DNA of 9,822 nt from Thermotoga sp. GTDB taxonomy: Bacteria; Thermotogota; Thermotogae; B3-G13. The translations under genes and the position numbers were made by a program. The stretch spans positions 1-9,822 of the forward strand of contig QNAT01000018.1 in the NCBI GenBank assembly GCA_003641555.1, written 5' to 3'. The notes under the pieces are model-generated. The model saw only the letters and a program-made list of their open reading frames with translations, searched no databases and had not been told where the DNA came from. Shown here one piece after another: positions 1-6,436 of this stretch (position 1 is the stretch's first letter; the number at the start of each line of letters is the position of its first letter).

Positions 1-731
1 GCTTCATCGATGACCTGCTTTGCTATGGAGTTTCCCTCCCTATCTGCTTTGAATACATCCTTTGCCTCTATATTTTTTGGCAAAGTACGATGTTGTTCCC
101 TTAAATTCGATTGAAAATTGGAGTGAGAAGTGGATAACAATTCTTTCGTTCTCCTCACAATGGCTGTAGCAGATGCCAGGGTTTCCAAACATCCATGTTG
201 TCCACAACCACAAACTGGCCCGCCTTCCGTTATGGACATATGTCCGAGTTCGGGAGCTAAACCATTCGTACCCGTATATAATTTTCCATTCAATATAACA
301 CCGCTCCCTATACCTGTCCCAAGCGTTAGACAGACGATGTTATCTTTTCCCCTTCCAGCTCCTTTCCAATATTCTGCAAGAGTTATAACATTCGCATCGT
401 TCCCTATCTTGACTTTTATCCCATTCAGCTTATTCGAAAGTGTTCTTCCTAACGGAGCATTTATCCAACCTGGAAAGTTAGGGGAGACGTAGACGATACC
501 TTCTTCAGGTTCTATCGAACCCGGAGATCCGACTCCCACACCGACTATATTCTTCAAATCTACATCTTCTAACACTTCCTTTACGGCGATCGCCATCCTA
601 AACACAACTCTATCAAAACCTTCCGTAACCTGAGTTTTTAGTCTCGACTTTCTCAATATTTTTCCATCTTCATTTACCAAACCTGCTACTATGTTCGTTC
701 CCCCTAAATCTACACCAACAGAATATTTCAC
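1..731 (-). CDS. ROK-family sugar kinase (glucokinase-like), C-terminus beyond window
   Basis: This is probably a cytoplasmic ATP-dependent hexokinase of the ROK family that phosphorylates glucose or a related sugar. The translation begins MKYSVGVDLGGTN, with the phosphate-binding DLGGTN at residues 8-13. The catalytic-base pair N111-D112 and the LGTGIGSG loop (137-144) follow. Next come the ELGHM segment with H164 and the ROK zinc motif CGCGQHGCLE (C174, C176, C181). There is no N-terminal helix-turn-helix, so it is a kinase and not a ROK repressor. The start is a GTG at 731, chosen because AAGGAG (746-741) lies 9 nt upstream and the family motif begins at once. About 244 residues are visible of a usual 310-320, so roughly 70 C-terminal residues lie beyond base 1. 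It is transcribed divergently from mogA. The exact sugar cannot be told: glucose, mannose and N-acetyl sugars are all possible. Confidence 0.93.
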   Translation of the reverse strand, partial: MKYSVGVDLGGTNIVAGLVNEDGKILRKSRLKTQVTEGFDRVVFRMAIAVKEVLEDVDLKNIVGVGVGSPGSIEPEEGIVYVSPNFPGWINAPLGRTLSNKLNGIKVKIGNDANVITLAEYWKGAGRGKDNIVCLTLGTGIGSGVILNGKLYTGTNGLAPELGHMSITEGGPVCGCGQHGCLETLASATAIVRRTKELLSTSHSNFQSNLREQHRTLPKNIEAKDVFKADREGNSIAKQVIDE

Positions 732-740
732 GGTATACCA

Positions 741-746
741 CTCCTT
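741..746 (-). promoter_or_regulatory. Ribosome-binding site of the ROK kinase
   Basis: AAGGAG on the minus strand, 9 nt before the GTG at 731. It supports GTG as the start, since no ATG lies in frame at a suitable distance. Confidence 0.75.
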
Positions 747-774
747 AATGTGTTTACCCTGGGTCTTGCAAAAT

Positions 775-954
775 TCAAAACCTCAACGGGATAATTTTAT
801 TTCCATATTTATATTGTACGATGACTTTAGTCTTGTCCAATTCGCCAAGGGCGAATGATATTATGGAACTTCGTTCCAATGGGCAGAGACTTTAAAGTCA
901 TCGTACAATATAAATAATAAATATGGAAATGAAATTGTCCCATTGAGGTTTTGA
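775..954. repeat. Long imperfect inverted repeat with two apical hairpins (MITE-like or structured RNA)
   Basis: The left arm (775-829) and right arm (893-954) are near-perfect inverted copies. The outermost 12 bp, TCAAAACCTCAA at 775-786 and TTGAGGTTTTGA at 943-954, match exactly. The next 25 bp or so differ at only three places, all transitions, two of which would be G-U wobbles in a plus-strand RNA. The right arm carries one 7-nt insertion that repeats its own ATTTAT stretch. The tip holds two small hairpins: TTCGCC-AAG-GGCGAA (841-855) and GGAAC-TTC-GTTCC (865-877). A single-stranded copy would therefore fold as a long forked stem. No flanking target-site duplication or transposase is visible. 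It lies 44 bp upstream of the ROK start. Whether it is a mobile-element remnant, an RNA element or a promoter structure cannot be decided from one copy. Confidence 0.8.
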
Positions 955-963
955 CTTTAAGTC
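823..963. promoter_or_regulatory. Three GACTTTAAGTC-like palindromes, possible operators
   Basis: Short palindromes built on the same half-site GACT(T) occur at 823-832 (GACTTTAGTC), 888-899 (GACTTTAAAGTC) and 953-963 (GACTTTAAGTC). Their starts are exactly 65 bp apart. I noticed no other copy in the window. The first two are mirror partners within the arms of the long inverted repeat, so they are not independent. The third overlaps the end of the right arm. Use as a dimeric repressor or activator site is only a suggestion. Confidence 0.3.
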
Positions 964-968
964 GGCAT

Positions 969-1083
969 TACGAAATTTGCGTTAAGGAATTCGAGGAAAA
1001 ATGCGTTAAGAAAATGATACTGTCTGAGCGAAGCGAGTTTATCATTTTCAGCATTTTTGCGAAGAATTTTAGCAAATTTCGTA
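969..1083. repeat. Second imperfect inverted repeat with GAGCGAAGCGAG tip
   Basis: Three nested arm blocks pair exactly: TACGAAATTTGC (969-980) with GCAAATTTCGTA (1072-1083), AAAAATGC (997-1004) with GCATTTTT (1051-1058), and GAAAATGATA (1010-1019) with TATCATTTTC (1040-1049). The tip (1020-1039) contains CTGAGCGAAGCGAG. The left arm carries two direct copies of GCGTTAAG (979-986 and 1003-1010), which account for most of the bulges. A further CGTTAAGG lies at 1165-1172. The element starts 14 bp after the first inverted repeat ends. This suggests a composite intergenic repeat, but a dispersed family cannot be shown from this window. Confidence 0.75.
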
Positions 1084-1104
1084 TTAGCCTTGATTTTTTC
1101 TTTG

Positions 1105-1140
1105 GTTCATTTCTTTTGTATCAAGACAAAAAAAATGAAC
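1105..1140. repeat. AT-rich hairpin
   Basis: A 15-bp stem with one internal mismatch, GTTCATTTCTTTTGT (1105-1119) against ACAAAAAAAATGAAC (1126-1140), closes a 6-nt ATCAAG loop. A partial outer pairing of CTTT (1100-1103) with AAAG (1143-1146) extends it. There is no T-run on either side and no gene ends here, so it is not a standard intrinsic terminator. It is the third palindrome in a row in this intergenic region. Confidence 0.6.
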
Positions 1141-1243
1141 ATAAAGGGGTATCTGAAAACAGAACGTTAAGGTGCGATCGTTTCAAAAAATCGTAGGGAC
1201 AAGAAGGTTTATGGATTTTGCAATATCCTAATCTATTATTGAG

Positions 1244-1249
1244 AGGAGG
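1244..1249 (+). promoter_or_regulatory. Ribosome-binding site of mogA
   Basis: AGGAGG lies 9 nt before the ATG at 1259 but only 3 nt before an in-frame TTG at 1253. The spacing therefore favours ATG 1259 as the true start. Confidence 0.75.
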
Positions 1250-1258
1250 AAATTGATC

Positions 1259-1741
1259 ATGATTAAGGTAGCTATTCTTACGATCAGCGATAAATGTTCG
1301 GCAGGGGAAAGAGAAGATGAAAGTGGTAAGATAATCGATGAGATGATCCAGGAGATAGGAGCGAAAAAGGTTTATTACGATGTTATTCCCGATGATTTCG
1401 AAAAAATAAAAGAGGTTTTATATAATATCAGTGAAAAAGGAATTGCTGACTTGATTTTGACCACTGGAGGAACTGGTTTTGCTCCCAGAGATGTTACTCC
1501 TGAGGCTACCATGTCGGTGATAGAAAAAGAAGCACCGGGATTGGTAGAACTTATTAGGTGGGAGACGGTAAAAATAACTCCTCAGGCCAGTTTGTCAAGG
1601 GCAAGAGCAGGTATTAGAAAGTCAACTTTAATCGTTAATCTCCCGGGCAGCCCCAGGGCGGTTAAAGAATGCCTGGGAGTGATTTTACATGTGCTGCCCC
1701 ATGGAATCGATATATTGAAGGGAACGATAACCGAGCATTGA
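1259..1741 (+). CDS. mogA: MogA/MoaB-family molybdopterin adenylyltransferase
   Basis: The 160-residue protein belongs to the MogA/MoaB family, which adenylates molybdopterin with ATP so that molybdate or tungstate can be inserted. It acts in the cytoplasm, usually as a trimer. Visible family motifs are ISDKCSAG (9-16), LTTGGTG (67-73), DVTPEAT (78-84) and LIVNLPGSP (124-132). Length is normal for a stand-alone MogA/MoaB, with no MoeA fusion. ATG 1259 is preferred over TTG 1253 on ribosome-binding-site spacing. No other cofactor gene is adjacent, so the gene stands alone between a repeat-rich region and a converging operon, and its stop is 15 bp from the regulator's stop. MogA (Mo) and MoaB-type (often W) enzymes are hard to separate by sequence, so the symbol is approximate. 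Its presence implies that the host has molybdo- or tungsto-enzymes. Confidence 0.92.
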   Translation: MIKVAILTISDKCSAGEREDESGKIIDEMIQEIGAKKVYYDVIPDDFEKIKEVLYNISEKGIADLILTTGGTGFAPRDVTPEATMSVIEKEAPGLVELIRWETVKITPQASLSRARAGIRKSTLIVNLPGSPRAVKECLGVILHVLPHGIDILKGTITEH

Positions 1742-1759
1742 ATCTAATGCCCAGATTCA
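1739..1759. repeat. Palindrome joining two convergent stop codons
   Basis: TGAATCT (1739-1745) and AGATTCA (1753-1759) form a perfect 7-bp stem with a 7-nt loop. Each arm begins with the TGA stop of one gene: mogA on the plus strand and the sigma-54 regulator on the minus strand. No T-run follows on either strand, so termination by this hairpin alone would be weak. It may still help separate the two converging transcripts. Confidence 0.4.
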
Positions 1760-3115
1760 TCCTGCATACTTCGATTCTTTCAACTTATACTGGAGAGTAC
1801 GAAGGCTTATTCCTAACATCTCAGCGGTTTTTTTTCGCTTTCCTCTATTATATTCAAGAGTTTTCATTATGATCGACCTTTCGATCTCCTTAAGTGCTGT
1901 TCCCATTTTTATCTTCACGAATGAATCTTCTTTTTCTTTCGAAGGATTCAAGAGATTCATCACATGATATTCACTCACCCGTTCTCCTTCTATGGTTAAG
2001 ATCAATCTTTCTATAAAATTTTTGAGCTCTCTAATGTTACCTGGCCAATCATAATTCATCAATCTCTTCAATATACTATCGGGAATCCTTAATTTGCGTT
2101 TCCCATACTTCCTTGAATATTTCTCCACAAAAAAATCGATGAAAGCAGGAATATCATCACGCCTTTCACGAAGTGGAGGAATGTGAATTGGCAACACGTT
2201 AAGCCTGTAGTAGAGATCCTCTCTAAATTTTCCCTTTTCGATTTCTGTACCCAGATCCTTATTGGTAGCAGCTATTACCCTCACATCTATAGGTATACGT
2301 TTCGTCCCTCCCACTCTTTCAACCGCTCTATCTTCCAGAATGTGGAGCAACTTTCCCTGCAAATGCAGTTCTAGATCTCCCACTTCATCAAGCAGAAGAG
2401 TTCCTCCATTTGCCACTTCAAATTTTCCTTTTTTTGTCCTCACAGCACCAGTAAATGCACCCTTCTCATGGCCGAACATCTCAGACTCGAGCAAATTTTC
2501 GGGTATAGAAGCACAGTTCACAACAACGAACGGGCTCTCTTTCCTTTTGCTGTTGAGATGAATATATTGTGCTAAAACCCCTTTCCCAACACCAGTTTCT
2601 CCAGTTATAAGGATGGTCGCATCTGATGTCGCTATCTTTTCTGCTTCTGACCATATTTCTTTCATCTTTTTATCTTTTAAAACCAAAAAATCTACCTTGA
2701 TCTTTTCGTTTAACAAGGAAATGAGGTCTCTCTTTTCCTCGAGTAATTTTCTCTCTTTGAATGCATTTTCCAATATTATGGATAGTCTGTTGAGATCCAC
2801 GGGTTTGGTTATGAAATCATATGCCCCAAGTTTTATGGATTCAACAGCCTTTTCTATCGTACCGTAAGCAGTAATGAGTACGATCTTCATACTGACATTC
2901 AGATTCATCGCCTTTTTTAACAATTCCATTCCATTTATATCCGGCAAGACGAGGTCTAAAAAGATGACATCGAAATCATTAGCCCTTATTTTCTTTAGAC
3001 ACTCTTCGCCTGTTAGAGCAGTACCAACTTCATGCCCTTTCTTTTCCAGAAAATATTTCAGACTTTCGACGGTGTACAATTCATCATCTACCAATAATAT
3101 CTTCGCTATTTCCAA
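1757..3115 (-). CDS. NtrC-family sigma-54-dependent response regulator
   Basis: A 452-residue transcription activator and the likely partner of the kinase encoded just upstream. The receiver domain (about 4-120) has the acidic pair D10-D11, phosphoacceptor D54, T82 and K104. The AAA+ domain (about 145-380) has Walker A GETGVGKG (172-179), the sigma-54-contact loop GAFTGA (219-224), Walker B with LLLDE (240-244), and the FREDLYYRLN and PLRERRDDIP segments. A Fis-type helix-turn-helix ends the protein (about 410-450, TAEMLGISLRTLQYKLK). All catalytic and contact motifs are intact, so it should activate RpoN promoters by ATP hydrolysis. The start is TTG at 3115: an in-frame TGA directly precedes it and AGGGAG lies 3 nt before that triplet's end. 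It is the last gene of the operon, 32 bp after the kinase. I see no -24/-12 promoter in the window, so its targets are unknown. Confidence 0.95.
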   Translation of the reverse strand: MEIAKILLVDDELYTVESLKYFLEKKGHEVGTALTGEECLKKIRANDFDVIFLDLVLPDINGMELLKKAMNLNVSMKIVLITAYGTIEKAVESIKLGAYDFITKPVDLNRLSIILENAFKERKLLEEKRDLISLLNEKIKVDFLVLKDKKMKEIWSEAEKIATSDATILITGETGVGKGVLAQYIHLNSKRKESPFVVVNCASIPENLLESEMFGHEKGAFTGAVRTKKGKFEVANGGTLLLDEVGDLELHLQGKLLHILEDRAVERVGGTKRIPIDVRVIAATNKDLGTEIEKGKFREDLYYRLNVLPIHIPPLRERRDDIPAFIDFFVEKYSRKYGKRKLRIPDSILKRLMNYDWPGNIRELKNFIERLILTIEGERVSEYHVMNLLNPSKEKEDSFVKIKMGTALKEIERSIIMKTLEYNRGKRKKTAEMLGISLRTLQYKLKESKYAG

Positions 3116-3118
3116 TCA

Positions 3119-3124
3119 CTCCCT
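3119..3124 (-). promoter_or_regulatory. Ribosome-binding site of the sigma-54 regulator
   Basis: AGGGAG on the minus strand, followed by TGA and then the TTG start. The spacing of 3 nt is short. However, the in-frame TGA rules out any earlier start and the REC fold begins at residue 4, so no later start fits. Modest translation is a reasonable guess. Confidence 0.55.
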
Positions 3125-3147
3125 GTGTTTTACTTACTAAATTCTAC

Positions 3148-5172
3148 TCATGCTTCTGGTAATAAAACATAAAAACAGGTTCCCTTATCCTCGTCACTCT
3201 CAAACCATATCTTCCCTCTATGCTCTTCGACTATCTTTTTCGCTATCTGCAAGCCGAATCCATTTCCGTTATCTTTTGTTGTAAAGGATAAGTTGAACAA
3301 ATGCTTTTTCTCCCATTCTGTTAATCCTTTACCATTATCGGAAATACCCACTACAATGTGCTCTTTTTTGAATGTGTCTATATTCACCTGTACCTTACCA
3401 CCCGCTGTTCCTACAGCATCAATGGCATTGGCTATAAGATTGAAAAATAGTTGGTTCAATCTTTGCTCATCTCCTCTTACAAGAGGTTTGGAGACGTTAC
3501 ACAGAATAGAAGCCTTTATATTTTTATCGAGAAAACGATACTTGAAGAAGTTCATTATACGCTCAATTACATTATTAACATCACATATCCTTCCATCAAG
3601 AGGCAGTATGCTGCGAGGATACAAATATCTTTCAATAACTGTATCCACCTTCTGGATTTCCTTCAACATGATCCCTATTGAATCCAGGTGATCGGAAGAA
3701 GTATTTTTGCCTCCCAGTTCTTCTTTCAAAATCTGAAGGTTTATACCTATTACGTTCAATGGATTTCTTATCTCATGTGCCATGGTCAATGCTGTTTCTT
3801 CACGTTCAGCGAGTCTTTTGTTGAGTTCTGTCAATTCCTTCATCTCCATATCAGCAGTTATATCCTTCAGCAAAACCAATCTGCCTATCTTTTGAGAATC
3901 TTTATCCATTATATCTTTTACCCCTATGAGTATTCTACGTGGTTTTCTATCTATCAGAACATTTCTTTCTTCTTTTCCCATCTGCAAAGTGGAAGTAAGA
4001 TCTATACCATTACCTTCAAAAAAATCCATTACTTTAGCCCCAAACCTGTTTTTTACCAATACATTTTCATTATTATCAAGAAGTATTATTCCTTCGGAAA
4101 TGTTCAAAATTATATCTTCCAATTTTTTTCTCTCCTTCTTAAGGCTCTCTAAATACCTTCTATCTTTTTCCTTACTTTGACGGAGGTCTTCTTTCAAATG
4201 ATTAATGGAATCTACAAGATGTTTCATCTCAGCGTTCACAGGGATATCGAGATGAATATTAAAATCTTCTTTACCTAAAGCATTTATGGCGTTGACAACC
4301 GAATCCAGGGGTGTAAAAGTTCTTCTAATGTATTCCAATGTTATTATAAAGAAAATGATGATTATCAGAAGCCAGATGATAAAAAGGACGGACTCACTCT
4401 TTCTTAGATCACTAAACAGATTATTCCTTAGATTGGTAGATATCTCATTTATATCCTTCGTTTCCATGAAATCACCGAGTTTTATGGTATTGTTACCAAT
4501 ATAGCTGAATTTACCTATATGCGTATCACCTATACTGTAAACTCCTTTTTTCATCTCTTTTATCTTCTCTACATGGAATGTAGACGCCTTGATATCATCA
4601 TTAACAAGTAATATCAGATCATTTCCAAACATATCTTTCAGTTCTGATAAGAAATTTTCATTGAGGAAGATACCTGTTATTACTTTTATTTTTCTTATAC
4701 CATCCGAAATCTCTCTATAAGAATAAAGTACAACAGTACCATCTTTACAGATATCAATATCATCCTTTAAAGATAATGAAGAACAATTTTCCTTTCCCAT
4801 CCCTATTATAACAGTGCTCTTATCTGTTGATACACCGACGAAATCCACATCCGAGGTGAGCATTATCTTTTCTAATTCTTTTTGCAAGGAATTGATCATA
4901 CCGTATCTTGCAAAATTCCGGACAGTTGTAAGATTTATGATCTTGTTCGAAAGGCCTGACAGATATATCTTCCTTTGCTCTATGACCCTTTTGATGTTCT
5001 TATTCACCTTATCTACATTGGACAGAAGAGTGTTTTCCATAGTTTTCTGGACGGAATGAATGGTTTGATTGAATCTTACTTCCAGGACGTAAAATCTGTA
5101 AAAGAAACTTATAACGAGAGGCAGAATGAAGAGTATGATTATAAACCACATCAATCTTTTCTTTATTGACAT
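3148..5172 (-). CDS. Membrane sensor histidine kinase with extracytoplasmic sensor, HAMP and PAS
   Basis: A 674-residue NtrB/ZraS-like kinase that should phosphorylate the regulator encoded next. The first membrane helix is at about 9-28. An outer sensor region of about 230 residues follows (30-261), ending at a second helix (262-280). The sensor resembles a Cache-type fold in layout (long helix, then alternating strands), but I cannot prove this. Then come HAMP (about 281-335), a charged coiled coil (330-352) and a PAS domain (about 350-440). The HisKA domain has H466 in TMAHEIRNPLNVIG. The ATPase domain has an N box (573-587, NLIANAIDA), G1 DNGKG (612-616), an F box (625-632) and G2 GNGFGL (636-641). 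The gene begins 1 bp after the binding-protein stop, with AAGGTGA 9 nt upstream of ATG, so the two are probably translated together. That link suggests the kinase responds to the binding protein or its solute. Confidence 0.94.
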   Translation of the reverse strand: MSIKKRLMWFIIILFILPLVISFFYRFYVLEVRFNQTIHSVQKTMENTLLSNVDKVNKNIKRVIEQRKIYLSGLSNKIINLTTVRNFARYGMINSLQKELEKIMLTSDVDFVGVSTDKSTVIIGMGKENCSSLSLKDDIDICKDGTVVLYSYREISDGIRKIKVITGIFLNENFLSELKDMFGNDLILLVNDDIKASTFHVEKIKEMKKGVYSIGDTHIGKFSYIGNNTIKLGDFMETKDINEISTNLRNNLFSDLRKSESVLFIIWLLIIIIFFIITLEYIRRTFTPLDSVVNAINALGKEDFNIHLDIPVNAEMKHLVDSINHLKEDLRQSKEKDRRYLESLKKERKKLEDIILNISEGIILLDNNENVLVKNRFGAKVMDFFEGNGIDLTSTLQMGKEERNVLIDRKPRRILIGVKDIMDKDSQKIGRLVLLKDITADMEMKELTELNKRLAEREETALTMAHEIRNPLNVIGINLQILKEELGGKNTSSDHLDSIGIMLKEIQKVDTVIERYLYPRSILPLDGRICDVNNVIERIMNFFKYRFLDKNIKASILCNVSKPLVRGDEQRLNQLFFNLIANAIDAVGTAGGKVQVNIDTFKKEHIVVGISDNGKGLTEWEKKHLFNLSFTTKDNGNGFGLQIAKKIVEEHRGKIWFESDEDKGTCFYVLLPEA

Positions 5173-5173
5173 G

Positions 5174-6418
5174 TTAATTCTTCACCTTCTGGTATTTGAT
5201 CTTCAGAATACTATTTATTTCTTTTTCAGCCTTTGAAAGAGCATCTTCTGGTGTCAAAAGTCCGATAAGTGCCATTCTGATATATCTTCTCAAAATCCTC
5301 GATATATCGGTGTAGTCTTCTATCTTCGGCCTATCATGAGCATAGGAAAGTTGTTCTATCTTTATTCTGGAATCGTTTTTTAAGGAGGGATAAAGACTCT
5401 TATATATGGGTATCTCATTCGTGTTTTTCTTATAAAATTCTTTCGAAGTGAGTGCTTTTATGAATTGTAGGCTTTCAGAAATATTTTTCGAGTTTGCCAT
5501 TATTCCTAAACCTTGATATCCACTTACAGTCACACTTCCTAGGTGTAGTGGATTTGTTTCACTCACAGGGATCAACCCTATCTTACTTTCCTCAACTACC
5601 TTAGAATAACTCGGATCCTTCATATACCTGTATTGATACGTCCAGTTGGTGGTAAAGGCTACGTCTCCAACTACAAATGCATCTCGTAATTCGTTCTCAT
5701 TTGTGTCAAGTGATAAAGGATTCATCAATCCCTCATCCAGGAGTCTCTTCATGTAATTTATCGTTCTTACCCCAATGATGTTATTGAAATTCAGCTGTCC
5801 ATTCTTAAAAACATCCTCACCAAATGCAGCGAGAAGCCAGGTGAATTCGCAGGTAAGAACCTCTTTATCATTCCATGAATCCATTATAGGATATAACATC
5901 AAGCCCTTTTTCTTGATCAGTCTTGCATCTTCTTCCATTTCTTCTAAAGTTTTCGGTGGATGTGATATCCCAGCCCTTTTCAAAATCGCTTCATTGTAAT
6001 AGAAATGCTGTATATTGGCTAAAAATGGAAAAGCCCATAATTTTCCATCGTATGTAAAGGCATTGAGAATCTTGTGAGGGATATCTGCAAACTCATCGTC
6101 TTTCAACAAATCATTCAAGGGTATAACTACCTTTTTCTTAGCGAAATCAGGTACCCATATCAAGTCTACCAGGACAACATCGTATATTGGTTTAGAAGCT
6201 TCACGCGATACAAGTATATTTTCGTACATGTCATCGTAGAGTAGGAACTTCACATTCACAACCATGCCCGTCTTCTCGTAGAACTCCTGGATAAAATTCA
6301 TTATATCTTTTGGTTGGTATCCTGCTTGATACATGTACAGAAAATTGATAGAAGCAAGCAACGATAAAGATGATAAGATTAAAAATATATATAACGTTAA
6401 TATACGTTTTAATAGCAT
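5174..6418 (-). CDS. Family-1 extracellular solute-binding protein (sugar ABC importer type)
   Basis: A 414-residue periplasmic binding protein of the maltose/multiple-sugar type. Family landmarks are [14 protein letters not shown] (45-58), [15 protein letters not shown] (79-93), DGKLWAFPF (124-132), [13 protein letters not shown] (139-151) and the [10 protein letters not shown]...[10 protein letters not shown] segment (303-328). The N-terminus (KR at 4-5, hydrophobic 6-21) is an export signal, but there is no lipobox cysteine. The only Cys is C190. It is therefore secreted freely or held by an uncleaved signal, unlike many Gram-positive homologues. ATG 6418 is the only usable start, because an upstream in-frame stop is followed by no other start codon. 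It has no Shine-Dalgarno sequence. The gene lies between the chemoreceptor (10-bp gap) and the kinase (1-bp gap), which suggests a signalling role as well as transport. The bound solute is unknown. Confidence 0.92.
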   Translation of the reverse strand: MLLKRILTLYIFLILSSLSLLASINFLYMYQAGYQPKDIMNFIQEFYEKTGMVVNVKFLLYDDMYENILVSREASKPIYDVVLVDLIWVPDFAKKKVVIPLNDLLKDDEFADIPHKILNAFTYDGKLWAFPFLANIQHFYYNEAILKRAGISHPPKTLEEMEEDARLIKKKGLMLYPIMDSWNDKEVLTCEFTWLLAAFGEDVFKNGQLNFNNIIGVRTINYMKRLLDEGLMNPLSLDTNENELRDAFVVGDVAFTTNWTYQYRYMKDPSYSKVVEESKIGLIPVSETNPLHLGSVTVSGYQGLGIMANSKNISESLQFIKALTSKEFYKKNTNEIPIYKSLYPSLKNDSRIKIEQLSYAHDRPKIEDYTDISRILRRYIRMALIGLLTPEDALSKAEKEINSILKIKYQKVKN

Positions 6419-6427
6419 CGTTTTTTC

Positions 6428-6436
6428 ATTATACCA
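6428..6436 (-). promoter_or_regulatory. Extended -10 element before the binding-protein gene
   Basis: TGGTATAAT on the minus strand matches the TGn-TATAAT consensus perfectly and overlaps the MCP stop codon. A start point about 7 nt after the hexamer would fall near 6421, only about 3 nt before the binding-protein ATG at 6418. The mRNA would be nearly leaderless, which fits the missing Shine-Dalgarno. No good -35 is seen at 16-18 bp. TTGGAC at 6461-6456 is 22 bp away. In AT-rich DNA a chance match is possible. Confidence 0.4.

Larger units (their letters stand above)
732..1258. other. Divergent intergenic region between ROK kinase and mogA
   Basis: About 530 bp without a convincing gene. It contains the ROK ribosome-binding site, three consecutive inverted repeats and the mogA ribosome-binding site. 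Promoters for both genes must lie here or be supplied by the repeats, but none is clear-cut. A weak minus-strand candidate is TTGGAC (841-836) with TACAAT (819-814) after a 16-bp spacer. The mirror TACAAT at 904-909 on the plus strand has no good -35. I see no riboswitch or tRNA-like fold. Confidence 0.6.

Noticed and set aside
1..731. ROK-family transcriptional repressor
   Set aside because: The protein starts directly with the kinase phosphate-binding motif and has no N-terminal DNA-binding domain.
1105..1140. Intrinsic terminator
   Set aside because: The stem is almost all A-T, no T-run follows on either strand, and no gene ends next to it.
775..1140. CRISPR array or integron attC site
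   Set aside because: There are no regular direct repeats with unique spacers, no cas gene, and no attC-type core sites or integrase.
951..1196. An 81-codon plus-strand reading frame from TTG across the second and third inverted repeats
   Set aside because: It has no ribosome-binding site, and its peptide simply translates the palindromes (for example the LSERSEF block from GAGCGAAGCGAG). It looks like repeat DNA, not a gene.
1253..1258. TTG at 1253 as the start of mogA
   Set aside because: It is only 3 nt from AGGAGG, while ATG 1259 is 9 nt away and gives the usual family N-terminus.
3688..4152. A 154-codon plus-strand frame opposite the histidine kinase, and similar long frames opposite the MCP (6370-7005, 7555-8232)
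   Set aside because: They are antisense shadows of strongly supported genes, have low-complexity composition and match no family I know.
6409..6429. A six-codon gene ATGAAAAAACGATGCTAT-stop between the MCP and the binding protein
   Set aside because: It has no ribosome-binding site and overlaps the binding-protein start. It is better treated as a possible re-initiation step than as a gene.
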